A stretch of DNA of 64,000 nucleotides from HLUCCA09 sp039822045 (lineage in GTDB: Bacteria > Pseudomonadota > Alphaproteobacteria > Rhodobacterales > Rhodobacteraceae), in contig JBCBMY010000002.1 of assembly GCA_039822045.1 (NCBI GenBank), forward strand, positions 1-64,000. Reading direction: 5' to 3'. Below, piece after piece: positions 42,486-52,053 of the stretch (its first letter is position 1; every line of letters starts with the position of its first letter). The translations under genes and the position numbers were made by a program. Under the pieces are notes generated by a model, which was not told the DNA's origin, ran no database searches, and was given only the letters and a program-made list of their open reading frames with translations.

Positions 42486-43441
42486 CCCGCACCGTCATCG
42501 AAAGCAAATCCAAGACCATCACGATCGGTTTTGACGAACCGTTCTGCGTGATCGGTGAGCGGATCAACCCCACGGGGCGCAAGAAACTGGCTGCCGAGTT
42601 GGAGGCGGGCGATTTCTCGACGGTCGAGAAGGACGCGCTGGAGCAGGTGGCGTGCGGGGCGATGGTGCTCGATGTCAATGCGGGCGTCGTCTACAACTCC
42701 AACCCCAATCCGAACGAGACCGAGCCACCGCTGATGCGCCAGGTCCTGCAGACCGTGATGGCGCTGACCGACGTGCCCCTGTGCATCGACAGCTCGGTTC
42801 CCGGCGCCCTGCAGGCCGGGCTCGAAGAGGTCGAGGGCCGACCCCTTTTGAACTCCGTGACCGGTGAGGAGGATCGGCTCGAGGCCATCCTGCCGCTAGT
42901 GAAGAAGTACAACGTGCCGGTCGTCGCGATCTCGAACGACGACACTGGGATCAGCGAGGACCCCGAGGTGCGCTTTGCAGTGGCCAAGAAGATCGTGGAG
43001 AGGGCGGCGGACTTCGGCATTGCCGCCCACGACATCGTGGTCGACCCGCTGGTGATGCCGGTGGGCGCGATGGCAACGGCCGGGCAACAGGTTTTTGCCC
43101 TGGTGCGCAAACTGCGCGAAGAGCTGGGCGTGAACACAACGTGCGGTGCGTCGAACATCTCGTTCGGCCTGCCGCACCGCCATGGGATCAATGCAGCGTT
43201 CCTGCCGATGGCCATCGGCGCCGGCATGACGAGCGCGATCATGAACCCGGTGCGCCAGGTCGAGATGGAGGCGATCCGCGCCGCCAACTTCCTGATGAAC
43301 CACGACGCGAACGGCGCGCAATGGATCGGGTTTTCCCGTGTGATCGATGCGGTCAAGGAAGGCGCCACCTTCGCCGAAGCCTCGAAAGCCGCCGCCGAGG
43401 CCGGCGCCGGGCGCGGCGGACGCCGCCGGCGCCGGGCCTGA
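42482..43441 (+). CDS. methyltetrahydrofolate:corrinoid methyltransferase (MeTr-like)
   Basis: This pterin-binding TIM-barrel protein moves the N5-methyl group between tetrahydrofolate and a corrinoid protein. The 319-aa product has CVIGERINPTGRKKLAAEL at the barrel mouth, VLDVNAGV, VPLCIDSSVPGALQAGL, LNSVTGE, VAISNDDTGIS and TTCGASNISFGLPHR with the catalytic-site Asn region. The C-terminus ends in GRGGRRRRRA, a basic tail also present on the RACo protein at 43673. Its corrinoid partner is not in the window. The GTG start overlaps the HAD gene by 4 bp. Confidence 0.9.
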   Translation: MTRTVIESKSKTITIGFDEPFCVIGERINPTGRKKLAAELEAGDFSTVEKDALEQVACGAMVLDVNAGVVYNSNPNPNETEPPLMRQVLQTVMALTDVPLCIDSSVPGALQAGLEEVEGRPLLNSVTGEEDRLEAILPLVKKYNVPVVAISNDDTGISEDPEVRFAVAKKIVERAADFGIAAHDIVVDPLVMPVGAMATAGQQVFALVRKLREELGVNTTCGASNISFGLPHRHGINAAFLPMAIGAGMTSAIMNPVRQVEMEAIRAANFLMNHDANGAQWIGFSRVIDAVKEGATFAEASKAAAEAGAGRGGRRRRRA

Positions 43442-43672
43442 CCGCCGAGATCTGCTGATCTGGATCGGAATGGGGTTACCGCGCGGTGCAGCGCGTAAGC
43501 GCTGGGACGGCAACGGCGGCCGTCGCGCAACTCCTTGGCCCAACCCACGTCCGAGCGCGGTTTGACTTTGGCGCTTTCCTCGGGTGCGCCGCATTCAGGT
43601 GGCTTGCACAGCGGAGATCGCGTACGACATGTCGCCGTACGATTGAGTTCGAGAGCCGGTTGAGAGGATGAA

Positions 43673-45715
43673 ATGGGCGATCCACTGGTTGTCTTCACGC
43701 CTTCGGGCAAGCGCGGTCACTTCCCGGTAGGCACGCCCGTTCTGACGGCGGCGCGTCAGCTCGGGGTCGACCTCGACAGTGTGTGCGGCGGGCGGGGCCT
43801 CTGCTCGCGGTGCCAGATCACACCGGCGTTCGGCGAGTTTCCAAAGCACGGGGTGGTCAGCCGGGACGACGCGCTTTCGGCGTGGAATGCGGTGGAGCAG
43901 CGCTACAAGGACAAGCGCGGACTGAAAGAGGGGCGGCGGCTGGGCTGTCAGGCGACGATCCAGGGCGACATGGTGATCGATGTGCCGCCCGAAAGCCAGG
44001 TGCACCGCCAGGTGGTGAGAAAGGCCGCGACCGAACGGGCGATTGAGATGGATCCGGCAACGCGGCTCCTGCTCGTCGACGTGACCGAGCCCGACATGCA
44101 CGAGCCGTCGGGCGATCTTCAGCGTTTGCGCGAGGCTCTACGCGAGACGTGGGGCGTGACAAGTGTCTCATGCCCGCTGCCCGTGCTCGCCCGCCTTCAG
44201 CCTGTGCTGCGTAAGGGCGACTGGCAAGTGACCGTGGCACTTCACCAGCCCGATCCCGACGGGCCGGCCGTGCTCCTGGACCTCTGGCCAGGTTATTTCG
44301 AGGGGCCGCTTCTGGGGCTCGCCATCGATCTGGGCTCCACCACCATCGCGGCGCATCTCTGCCGGCTCGACACCGGTCAGGTGCTGGCCTCGTCGGGCGT
44401 CATGAACCCGCAGATCCGCTTTGGCGAGGACCTGATGAGCCGGGTCTCCTACGCGATGATGAACCCGGGCGGCGATGGTGAAATGACTGCCGCGGTGCGC
44501 GAGGCGCTGGACGACCTGGCCCGAGCCATCGCCCAGGAGGCCGAGATCGACCCACGTGCGATTGTTGAGACGGTGATCGTCTGCAACCCCGTGATGCACC
44601 ACCTGTTGCTGGGCCTCGACCCGGTGGAGCTAGGCCAGGCACCCTTCGCGCTTGCCACGTCCGAGGCGGTGCGTGTGGGCGCCGCCGAGCTTGGCTTCGC
44701 GTCGATCAATCCCTCGGCACAGGCGCATCTCCTGCCGTGCATCGCTGGCCATGTTGGCGCCGACGCGGCGGCGGTGGCCCTGTCGGAGGCGCCTGACAGG
44801 GCCGAGGCGCTGACGCTCGTCGTCGATGTTGGCACCAATGCCGAGATCCTTCTGGGCGACCGCACGCGCGTATTGGCCTGCTCCTCACCCACCGGACCCG
44901 CCTTCGAGGGGGCGCAGATCTCGTCGGGCCAGCGGGCCGCGCCCGGCGCCATCGAGCGGATCGAGATCGACCCCGAGACGAAAGAGCCGCGCTTCCGCAT
45001 CATCGGGGTTGACCTTTGGTCCGACGAAGACGGGTTCACCGAAGCGGCCGGCGCCACCGGCATCACGGGGATCTGCGGCTCGGGCATCATTGAGGCCGTG
45101 GCCGAGATGCGCATGGCCGGACTGCTCGACGCGTCGGGCCTTATCGGATCGGCCGCGCAAACGGGAACGGCGCGGTCGGTGCCCGAAGGGCGGACCCATG
45201 CTTACCTGATCCACGATGCGACCGCCGAGGGCGGACCGCGCATTACCGTGACGCAGGGCGACATCCGAGCGATCCAGCTGGCCAAATCGGCGCTCTATGC
45301 CGGCGCGCGCCTGCTAATGGACGAGCGCGGGGTGGAGCGGGTCGACAAGGTGGTGCTCGCCGGCGCCTTCGGGGCCCATATCTCGCCCAAACACGCCATG
45401 GTGCTCGGCATGATCCCCGATGCCCGCCTCGACGACGTGACATCGGCCGGCAACGCGGCGGGCACGGGCGCGCGGATGGCTCTGCTCAATCGGGCGCTTC
45501 GGGCCGAGATCGACCAAACGGTGCGTCAGATCACCAAGGTTGAAACGGCGATCGAGCCGCGCTTTCAGGAGCATTTCGTCAATGCCAACGCCCTGCCCCA
45601 CGCCGTCGACGCATTCCCCGAACTCGGGCGCGTCGTAACGCTGCCCGAAGTGAGCTTCAATACCGGCGGCGGCGACGGCGAAAGCGGAGGCCGGCGAAGG
45701 CGTCGACGCGCCTGA
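43673..45715 (+). CDS. RACo-like corrinoid activation protein (2Fe-2S plus ASKHA/DUF4445)
   Basis: This protein reactivates oxidised corrinoid proteins by ATP-dependent reduction of Co(II). The 680-aa product has an N-terminal ferredoxin domain with cluster ligands C38, C44, C47 and C92 (VCGGRGLCSRC, RRLGC). A linker follows (about 100-215), then the ASKHA actin-like domain (about 220-640) with LGLAIDLGSTTIAAHL, VVDVGTNAEILLGD, the GAFGAHISP element and GNAAGTGARMAL. It ends in GGRRRRRRA, like the methyltransferase. It lies 231 bp after that gene, so may have its own promoter. Confidence 0.9.
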   Translation: MGDPLVVFTPSGKRGHFPVGTPVLTAARQLGVDLDSVCGGRGLCSRCQITPAFGEFPKHGVVSRDDALSAWNAVEQRYKDKRGLKEGRRLGCQATIQGDMVIDVPPESQVHRQVVRKAATERAIEMDPATRLLLVDVTEPDMHEPSGDLQRLREALRETWGVTSVSCPLPVLARLQPVLRKGDWQVTVALHQPDPDGPAVLLDLWPGYFEGPLLGLAIDLGSTTIAAHLCRLDTGQVLASSGVMNPQIRFGEDLMSRVSYAMMNPGGDGEMTAAVREALDDLARAIAQEAEIDPRAIVETVIVCNPVMHHLLLGLDPVELGQAPFALATSEAVRVGAAELGFASINPSAQAHLLPCIAGHVGADAAAVALSEAPDRAEALTLVVDVGTNAEILLGDRTRVLACSSPTGPAFEGAQISSGQRAAPGAIERIEIDPETKEPRFRIIGVDLWSDEDGFTEAAGATGITGICGSGIIEAVAEMRMAGLLDASGLIGSAAQTGTARSVPEGRTHAYLIHDATAEGGPRITVTQGDIRAIQLAKSALYAGARLLMDERGVERVDKVVLAGAFGAHISPKHAMVLGMIPDARLDDVTSAGNAAGTGARMALLNRALRAEIDQTVRQITKVETAIEPRFQEHFVNANALPHAVDAFPELGRVVTLPEVSFNTGGGDGESGGRRRRRRA

Positions 45716-45748
45716 GCGGCCCCTGTCTCGCGCACCGTGGCAAAGACC

Positions 45749-46924
45749 CTATGTCCCTTCTCGGGCAAGAACCTCCACGCAGAGCACGGTGGGGAGATGG
45801 CGCGCGATCTCTTCCCAACTCACGCCCTCGTCGTCACTAAAGAAGATCGATCCTGTATTGGTGCCGAAATAGACGCCGGCGGGGTCGCCCGGATCGGTCG
45901 CCATCGCCTGACGCAGGACGGTGAAAAAGCAGTTCTGCTCGGGAAGACCGGTGGTCATGGGCTCCCAGGTCGCGCCGCCATCCGCAGTGCGCCAGACGGC
46001 CGGTCGCCCGTCGATCGGGTAGCGGCCCTGCGAATCGCCGTTTAGCGGAAAGGTCCAGGCCATGTTGCGGTCGCGGGGATGGACCGCGATGGGAAAGCCG
46101 AACGTCGAGGGCAGCCCCTGCCCGATCGTCTCCCATTTCCGCCCGCCATCGGCGCTGCGGAACACGCCGTGGTGGTTCTGCATGTAGATCAGGTCGCCTG
46201 CCCCGTAGGCCCGCACCATGTTGTGCACGCAATGGCCGACCTCGCCGCCCGTGCCCGCGGCCGGATGCGTCGAGGTGTCGGGCGCGGCCACGATATCGGC
46301 GTTGGACCGTCGGTTGCGCCGCTCCCAGCTTGCCCCGCCATCCTCGGAGGCAAAGACCCCTGCGGCCGAGATCCCCACCCAAAGCCGCTCCGGTGCGTCG
46401 GGCGCCGAGAGGATCGTGTGCAACGTCAGACCGGCCCCGCCCGCGTTCCAGCTGTCGCGCGACTCGTGGTCGGTCAGCGCCTTGACCTTCTCCCACGTGT
46501 CGCCTCGGTCGTGGCTGCGATAGAGGCTCGCCGGTTTGGTGCCAGCGTAGAGCGCGCCGTTGGTCCGCCCGAGTGACCAGACAGCGGCGATCTCTTCCTC
46601 GAAAGCTGGGGCCGGGAGAGGGGCAAAGCCAACGGCCGCGGCACCCTCCGGGTCGGAGGCCAACCAACCGTCGAGCTGGCCGCCCGAGAGGCGGGACAGC
46701 GACCAGGTTTGGCCGCCATCCTCGGTGCGCCAGACGCCAGCACCGGTCCATTCCCCGCCGCCGCCGGCCCAGATGGTGCCCGTCGCCGGATCGCCCGCCA
46801 TATGGTTGATGCCCCAATGGTCGCAATGGGGGCCCTCGACGGACCAGCCCGCCCTGTTCTCACCGCCATTGAGGATGAATGCGCCCTTGGTCGTCCCCAC
46901 GAGCACGGAAAGCCCATGTGCCAT
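45749..46924 (-). CDS. BNR/sialidase-like beta-propeller protein
   Basis: The 391-aa product contains repeated BNR (Asp-box) motifs S-x-D-x-G-x-T-W: TEDGGQTWS, SHDRGDTWEKV, SEDGGASWERR, SADGGRKWETI, TADGGATWEPM and SDDEGVSWEEI. Six or more blades predict a beta-propeller like that of sialidase/YCF48-type proteins. No signal peptide is seen (MAHGLSVLVGTTKGAF), so it is probably cytoplasmic. Asp-boxes are structural, so an enzyme activity cannot be assigned. GGGAGGG precedes the ATG at 46924. It converges on the RACo gene. Confidence 0.85.
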   Translation of the reverse strand: MAHGLSVLVGTTKGAFILNGGENRAGWSVEGPHCDHWGINHMAGDPATGTIWAGGGGEWTGAGVWRTEDGGQTWSLSRLSGGQLDGWLASDPEGAAAVGFAPLPAPAFEEEIAAVWSLGRTNGALYAGTKPASLYRSHDRGDTWEKVKALTDHESRDSWNAGGAGLTLHTILSAPDAPERLWVGISAAGVFASEDGGASWERRNRRSNADIVAAPDTSTHPAAGTGGEVGHCVHNMVRAYGAGDLIYMQNHHGVFRSADGGRKWETIGQGLPSTFGFPIAVHPRDRNMAWTFPLNGDSQGRYPIDGRPAVWRTADGGATWEPMTTGLPEQNCFFTVLRQAMATDPGDPAGVYFGTNTGSIFFSDDEGVSWEEIARHLPTVLCVEVLAREGT

Positions 46925-46985
46925 GGTCTGTCCCTCCCTGTCGTGGCGCGATGATAGCACGAACGGGCCATGCTTGCGCTGGCGC

Positions 46986-47014
46986 TTGACCTGGGCCAGT
47001 GGCTTTCGTAACGA
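46986..47014 (+). promoter_or_regulatory. sigma-70 promoter of tRNA-Gly
   Basis: TTGACC (46986-46991) and TAACGA (47009-47014) are 17 bp apart. A start site about 7 nt further would lie at about 47021, only 4 nt before the mature tRNA, a normal arrangement for a single tRNA gene. Confidence 0.6.
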
Positions 47015-47024
47015 GGCGGACGCG

Positions 47025-47098
47025 GCGGGTATGATGTAATGGTAGCCTGTCAGCTTCCCAAGCTGAACGCGCGGGTTCGATTCCCGCTACCCGCTCCA
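47025..47098 (+). tRNA. tRNA-Gly (anticodon CCC)
   Basis: The acceptor stem GCGGGTA (47025-47031) pairs with TACCCGC (47088-47094), followed by discriminator T and an encoded CCA (47096-47098). The anticodon stem TCAGC/GCTGA holds the 7-nt loop TTCCCAA, giving anticodon CCC, which reads GGG. The T-arm is GCGGG-TTCGATT-CCCGC. The D-loop contains AATGGTA. All arms are intact, and a promoter sits just upstream. Confidence 0.95.
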
Positions 47099-47132
47099 GA
47101 CTGGCCCCAGATGTATTTTGGATCCGCGTGGA

Positions 47133-50100
47133 TCAGAGCATGTGGACACGCGGTTCGGCGTCGCAGACGTCGCGCGCAATCTCCACGACATGCCGGTGAT
47201 GCGTGAGATAGATGGCCTGGCCGCTGCGGCCGATCCGCTCCATCAGGCGGCACGCGGCGCGTGTGCGGTCTTCGTCGAACGTCTCGAAGATGTCGTCGCA
47301 GAAGAACGGCAAACGGATCCCCTGACCGGCCATCTGCTCGTACGCGGCGGCCCTGAGCGCGAGATAGAGCTGAAACCGCGTGCCTTTCGACATATCGCCG
47401 ACCTGTTTGGCGCCGCCGTCGGTATCGATTGCGACCAGATGCTCTGTTTGCCCGTCCGTCTGGGTCGCGAGCCTTGGATAGGCGCCGTTGGTGAGATCGG
47501 CAAAGGCCCGCTCCGTCGCCTCGAGCATGGCGCCGCGATGGGCATCGCGGTACCGCCGGATCGCCTCATCAGCGAGGCGCAGGCCAAAGGCGCGCTCGAG
47601 ATATTCGAGGGCCGTGTCCTCCAACTCCAGTTGAAGATTGGCGCGGCGCTCCACCAGTTCGGCGACCTCGGCGTCGCCGGTGATCTCGGCGAGATCGCGC
47701 GTGGCCGTGACGCGCGCCTCTATCGCCTGCGACAGGCGCGCCTCCGCCCGCTCGAGGTCGGCCTCGATGGTTGCGGCCTGGGCGTCGAGGTCGGTGGCTG
47801 TCGCATCGCTGAGCGCGGCGCGCGCGGCGGTCATGTCGGGCACCGACAGCTCCGTGCGGACCCGCGACGCAAGCGCAGCGACCCTGGACCGCGTGTCGAT
47901 AACCCATTGCGCCACACCCACGGTGCGGCGGAGCGCCTCGATCGTGTCGGTCTCTGCGTCGCTTGGAAACTGCGCGCCTAGCGTCTCGACCTTCCGGGCG
48001 ATGTCGGAAAGCCGGACGGAGGCGTCGTGGCGCGCCTGCCTGTCGGTTGCAATGACCTGAGAAAGACGTGCGCGCTCGGCGCGCGCTTTGGCGTCTGTTT
48101 CGGCGTGCGCGCGGAGGGCATCGAATGCGGCGAGCGGGTTGGTCGGGTCGATGCCAATGCGTGCCGCGAGGGGGGCGATGGCCGCGCGAAACTGGCTCTG
48201 ATCGGCTTCCATGGCGGTGACCGAGCGGGTCGCTTGGAGCCGCTTTGCGTCGTGCTCTCGCAGCTCCCGCAGGGCCCCGGGGGCAGCGGCGAGAGTTTCG
48301 GGGTCAAGTGCGCCACCGAAAAGTTCGGCCACTTTCTTGGCCCACGCTTGACCTGCGCCGTCTGCCGCCTCGGTTCGCGTTGCAAGGCGGTTCTTGCGGT
48401 CCGCAAGATCCTTAGTCAGGCTGCGGACCGCGGCTGCCGCGCTTTTCACTTGGTCTTCGTGGGCCCGCTCTTCTTCCGCGAGCCGACGCGCCATGGCGAG
48501 CGCGGCGGTGAAGCTGGGATCCTCGAGCGGCAGAAGCGGCTTCAGCGCCTCAAGGAGCCGGTGCGCCTTGTCGAGTGTTGGCGTGTGCCGCTCGGCCAGC
48601 TTGTCGAGCGCATCGCCGGCCTGTCGGGCCTTCTCATGCGCGTCGATCCAAGCGTGCAGGGCCGCCGGGTCGGCGCTGGGCAACCCGATTGATTTGGCGG
48701 CCTCAGCCGCGCGGGCCGTGACCGTAGCGGCCTTGGTCCTCAGGGCCACGAGCGCCTCTTGCTGTAGCTTTGCACGGGTTTCGGCCGTGACGCGGTCCTG
48801 CTCCAGCTGGCGGAGCTGGCCGAGGGCGCTGGCCTGAGCCAAGCGCCCCTCTGCCATCGCGTCGACCCGATCTGCCGCATGCCGAAAGGCATCCGCGGTG
48901 TCGCCGCTCAGCGCCACCCGATGGACCTGCCAGAGCGCGTCGCGCTCTTCGCGGGCCTGTCGCGCCTCGGCATCGCCTATCACGCCCTCGGCCTCGGCCA
49001 TGCCGGCGCGAAGCGCGGCCTTGACCCTTATCTCGTCCTCGTAGTCTGCGAGCTTCTCCTGCGCACTGTCGATCTGAGCTGCCAATTTGGTGTGCTCCGC
49101 GGCGAGCTCTGCGGCTTCGTGCGGCGAGAGCGGCCGCGCGGGTAGCTCGGTCCACGACTGCTCCTCGGTCGAGAGGGCATCGAGTGCCTCTGCGAAATGC
49201 GTATTCGCGGCGTCGAGCGCGTCTTGGGCCCGTGCGACGTCCGGTGCAAGCGCGTCGGCCTCGAAGCGGACGAGAAGATCGCGCAGCCCCGTGGGCGCCG
49301 GGGTTTCGTCGCGAAGAGTGGCGCTGGTGTCGTTTGCCGCACGCAAGCGAGCCTGGAGGTCGGCCACCTCGGCAGCCTCTGTCTCGCGGGCGAGGTCTGC
49401 CGTTCGCGCTTCCTCGAGAAGCTGTTCGAGGCGTGCGATCTCGGCGGGCGCCACGACGAGGTGCGCGGGATCGGCGGTGTCCGGCGCACCCAGGTCACGT
49501 ACGACGCGGGCCATATCGTCATAGGCCTCGCTGGCCGTCTGACGGCGCTTTGGCAAGTCCAGATCGGCAGTCCTCATGCGACTGCGAAGCGTGTCGAGCC
49601 CATCGAGCGCCTCAGCTAGTGCCGGTCCATCATCGTCGAATACGATCGCATCGCGCGCCGTTTCGGCGTCGGCGATGGCGGCGGTCAGACGCGCGATATC
49701 GGCCTCCGCCTTCCCTTGTGCCGCCGTCAGAGCGACCAGGTCTTCGGGGTTGAGGTCGAGCCGGTCGGGATACGCGGCAAAGGGTGCGATTTCGGCGCTC
49801 AGGTCCTCATGTTCATGAAGGTCCGGCAGGACCCGACGCTGCGCCGCGACCCACGCGGCCCGGTTGCGCAGGGCGTCGCGGGCCTCCCGCGCCTCCCGCT
49901 CGGCGCCCTCGCCCTGGCGCACGGCGTCCTTTCGCTTTTGCCAGGCGCCTGCCGTGACGTCCTTTTCGCGGATTGATCGTTCGACCTCGGCCAGGTCTTT
50001 TTTCAAAAGCGCCATGCGGGTGGAACTGGCGCGCTTGCGATAGAGCATGTCGGCCTCGGCCCGCGCCGCATCGAGCACCGTGCTCAGGTCCGAGATACCG

Positions 50101-50561
50101 GCTGCGGCAGAAAACAAAAGCCGCCCAATGTCGCCCCGGGCGTTCGCAATATCTTCGCCGCCCTTCTCTATCGTGTCGTCGTCCAGGCAGAGGAGACTGC
50201 GGTAGTCCTCGATCGCCAGGCCCCCCAGATGCGCCGACAGAGCCTGTTCCGGCACTATTGTGCCACCGCCGTCGAGCAAGGTGCCGGCTCGCGTGGGCAG
50301 ACGTGTGAAGCTGCGCTGCGCGCCGCCAAGCTCCAGGACACCCGACACCTTGAGGTTCTTGCGCTGGTGCTGAAAGTCATAGGGCTCGCGCGTCGGGAAG
50401 CCGTAGAGGAGGCGTAGAAACCCCTCCATCGTTGTGGTCTTGCCGGCCTCGTTTGGGCCGTAGATCACGTGAAAGTCCGACGGCCCGTCGGCCGATCCGA
50501 AATCGAAGCTGTGATCGGTGAATCGTCCGAAAAACTCAAGCGACAGCCGGGCGATGCGCAT
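47133..50561 (-). CDS. SbcC/YhaN-like SMC-type ATPase
   Basis: The 1142-aa product is an AAA/SMC-type ATPase with the Walker A YGPNEAGKTTTMEGFLRLLYG (about 34-54) at one end and the signature MSKGTRFQLYLALRAA plus Walker B LPFFCDDIFETFDEDR at the other. About 800 residues of Ala/Glu/Arg-rich coiled coil lie between. It pairs with the overlapping metallophosphoesterase (TGATG junction), like SbcC-SbcD or YhaN-YhaO, so a DNA end-processing nuclease complex is likely. No Zn-hook CxxC was noticed in the coil, which favours the YhaN type. Confidence 0.87.
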   Translation of the reverse strand: MRIARLSLEFFGRFTDHSFDFGSADGPSDFHVIYGPNEAGKTTTMEGFLRLLYGFPTREPYDFQHQRKNLKVSGVLELGGAQRSFTRLPTRAGTLLDGGGTIVPEQALSAHLGGLAIEDYRSLLCLDDDTIEKGGEDIANARGDIGRLLFSAAAGISDLSTVLDAARAEADMLYRKRASSTRMALLKKDLAEVERSIREKDVTAGAWQKRKDAVRQGEGAEREAREARDALRNRAAWVAAQRRVLPDLHEHEDLSAEIAPFAAYPDRLDLNPEDLVALTAAQGKAEADIARLTAAIADAETARDAIVFDDDGPALAEALDGLDTLRSRMRTADLDLPKRRQTASEAYDDMARVVRDLGAPDTADPAHLVVAPAEIARLEQLLEEARTADLARETEAAEVADLQARLRAANDTSATLRDETPAPTGLRDLLVRFEADALAPDVARAQDALDAANTHFAEALDALSTEEQSWTELPARPLSPHEAAELAAEHTKLAAQIDSAQEKLADYEDEIRVKAALRAGMAEAEGVIGDAEARQAREERDALWQVHRVALSGDTADAFRHAADRVDAMAEGRLAQASALGQLRQLEQDRVTAETRAKLQQEALVALRTKAATVTARAAEAAKSIGLPSADPAALHAWIDAHEKARQAGDALDKLAERHTPTLDKAHRLLEALKPLLPLEDPSFTAALAMARRLAEEERAHEDQVKSAAAAVRSLTKDLADRKNRLATRTEAADGAGQAWAKKVAELFGGALDPETLAAAPGALRELREHDAKRLQATRSVTAMEADQSQFRAAIAPLAARIGIDPTNPLAAFDALRAHAETDAKARAERARLSQVIATDRQARHDASVRLSDIARKVETLGAQFPSDAETDTIEALRRTVGVAQWVIDTRSRVAALASRVRTELSVPDMTAARAALSDATATDLDAQAATIEADLERAEARLSQAIEARVTATRDLAEITGDAEVAELVERRANLQLELEDTALEYLERAFGLRLADEAIRRYRDAHRGAMLEATERAFADLTNGAYPRLATQTDGQTEHLVAIDTDGGAKQVGDMSKGTRFQLYLALRAAAYEQMAGQGIRLPFFCDDIFETFDEDRTRAACRLMERIGRSGQAIYLTHHRHVVEIARDVCDAEPRVHML

Positions 50562-51787
50562 CAGCCGCCTGCCCCCTTCATGCGCGCAATGATCCTGGCC
50601 GCCCCGCGGCCCGCGAGCTTCTGAACAAGCGCGTCGGCCGCGTCTTCGTCGGGGAGAAGGGCCGCGCGACGGGCGGGTGGCAGCTCGCCGAGGAGCGCAT
50701 CGAGCTTGTCACGGCAGGACGCATCGAACCCCGGCTCGCGGCGGATCCCGTCCATCAGCCGGGCAAGTTCATCAGTGGCGCCTTGCCCCGCCTCCGTTGG
50801 ATCAGAGAGGTCCGTGCGCAGCTTCTCGAGCCAAAGGCGCCCCGTTTCCTGGGCGATCCGGTCAGCGGTTTCGGCCCAGACATCGCGATCACGCAGGATC
50901 TGCCATCGGCGCGGCGTGGCGCCCTGCAGGGTAAGGCGCACCACGCCGGTGTCGGACAGAAGGGCTTGGGCCGCCGCATTCACTGCGCCGCGGATCCGGT
51001 CGCGGAGGATGTCATCGCTTGCGGCACCGGCAACGTCCACCGCAATGTCGAGGAATTCGACGGCCGAGACAGGCACCTCCTCCACCATGATCGCCTCGCC
51101 AATCGTCAGGAGTGTCGCCGATTTTGGCCCCGCCTCACCGATATCGCGTCCCTGCGGCATCCCGGGCATCACGATCCATGGGTTATCGGCATGGATCTGG
51201 CGGCGGTGGACGTGGCCGAGCGCCCAATAGTCGAACCCCATCCCGGCAAGCTCGGCCACCGTGCAGGGCGCATAGGGGTCGTGCCCGGCGGCACCGGCGA
51301 GCGAGGTGTGGAGCATCGCGATGTTCACGGCAGCCGCGACCGGCGCGGGGAAGCGGGGCAGAAGGCTGTCGGGCGCCTGACGGCTGGCAAAGCTGACGCC
51401 ATGGATCCACACGCCCTCGGCCAGCTGCACTTTGCCGCCTCGCCCGTCGAACACATGCACGTTGTCCGGCAGGGTGAGGTGACCGGTGATCGGATTCTCG
51501 GCGTCGTGATTGCCCTTGATGTAGAAGACGCGCACGTCGCGGGCGCGCAGCCGGTCAAGCTCCTGCATGAGGAACGCGGCCGTGCGGGCGCTGCGCTCGG
51601 CCCCGTCGAAGAGGTCGCCGGAAATCAGAACGGCCTGCGCCCGCTCGGTCAGCGCTGCATCGACGATGCGCGTGAGTGCCGTCCGGGTGGCTGTCTGCAC
51701 CCGGTCGCGGAGCGCCGGATCGCGCAAAGCCAGCGATCGCAGGGGCGAATCGAGATGAATGTCGGCGGTGTGGAGGATCTTGATCAT
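50561..51787 (-). CDS. metallophosphoesterase, SbcD/YhaO-like nuclease subunit
   Basis: The 408-aa product begins KILHTADIHLDSPLRS, with metal ligands in D-x-H, then ISGDLFDGAE, IKGNHDAENP and GHVHRRQ, all calcineurin-type phosphoesterase motifs in the first 200 residues. The C-terminal part (about 240-408) is helical and likely contacts its ATPase partner. Its stop shares a base with the start of the large ATPase gene. It would be the Mn2+-dependent nuclease of the complex. The next gene upstream is divergent, 267 bp away. Confidence 0.9.
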   Translation of the reverse strand: MIKILHTADIHLDSPLRSLALRDPALRDRVQTATRTALTRIVDAALTERAQAVLISGDLFDGAERSARTAAFLMQELDRLRARDVRVFYIKGNHDAENPITGHLTLPDNVHVFDGRGGKVQLAEGVWIHGVSFASRQAPDSLLPRFPAPVAAAVNIAMLHTSLAGAAGHDPYAPCTVAELAGMGFDYWALGHVHRRQIHADNPWIVMPGMPQGRDIGEAGPKSATLLTIGEAIMVEEVPVSAVEFLDIAVDVAGAASDDILRDRIRGAVNAAAQALLSDTGVVRLTLQGATPRRWQILRDRDVWAETADRIAQETGRLWLEKLRTDLSDPTEAGQGATDELARLMDGIRREPGFDASCRDKLDALLGELPPARRAALLPDEDAADALVQKLAGRGAARIIARMKGAGG

Positions 51788-52053
51788 GCGTTTGGGTCAG
51801 CGCCTCTTCGTGCACTCTGAAAAAGACCACGCCCTGCTCAGCGCGCCGCCTGTTCGGGCCAAACTGGCATCCCGGCGGCCCGGACGAAAGGGCCAGGTCG
51901 ACCGAGATCCAGACCTTCGTCGCGACAGGCTTGCGCCCGATTGGTTCCTGACCCAACGTGCCGGCGAGAATGGGCATCGGGGGCGAGAATGAGCGACCTT
52001 ACGGGCAAGGCGGAACGCAGCCGGAGGCAGCTTGGGATCCTGGGAATAAGACG

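Noticed and set aside
46986..47132. Further tRNA or rRNA genes beside tRNA-Gly
   Set aside because: Only one cloverleaf is present; the flanks are promoter and the end of the large ATPase gene.
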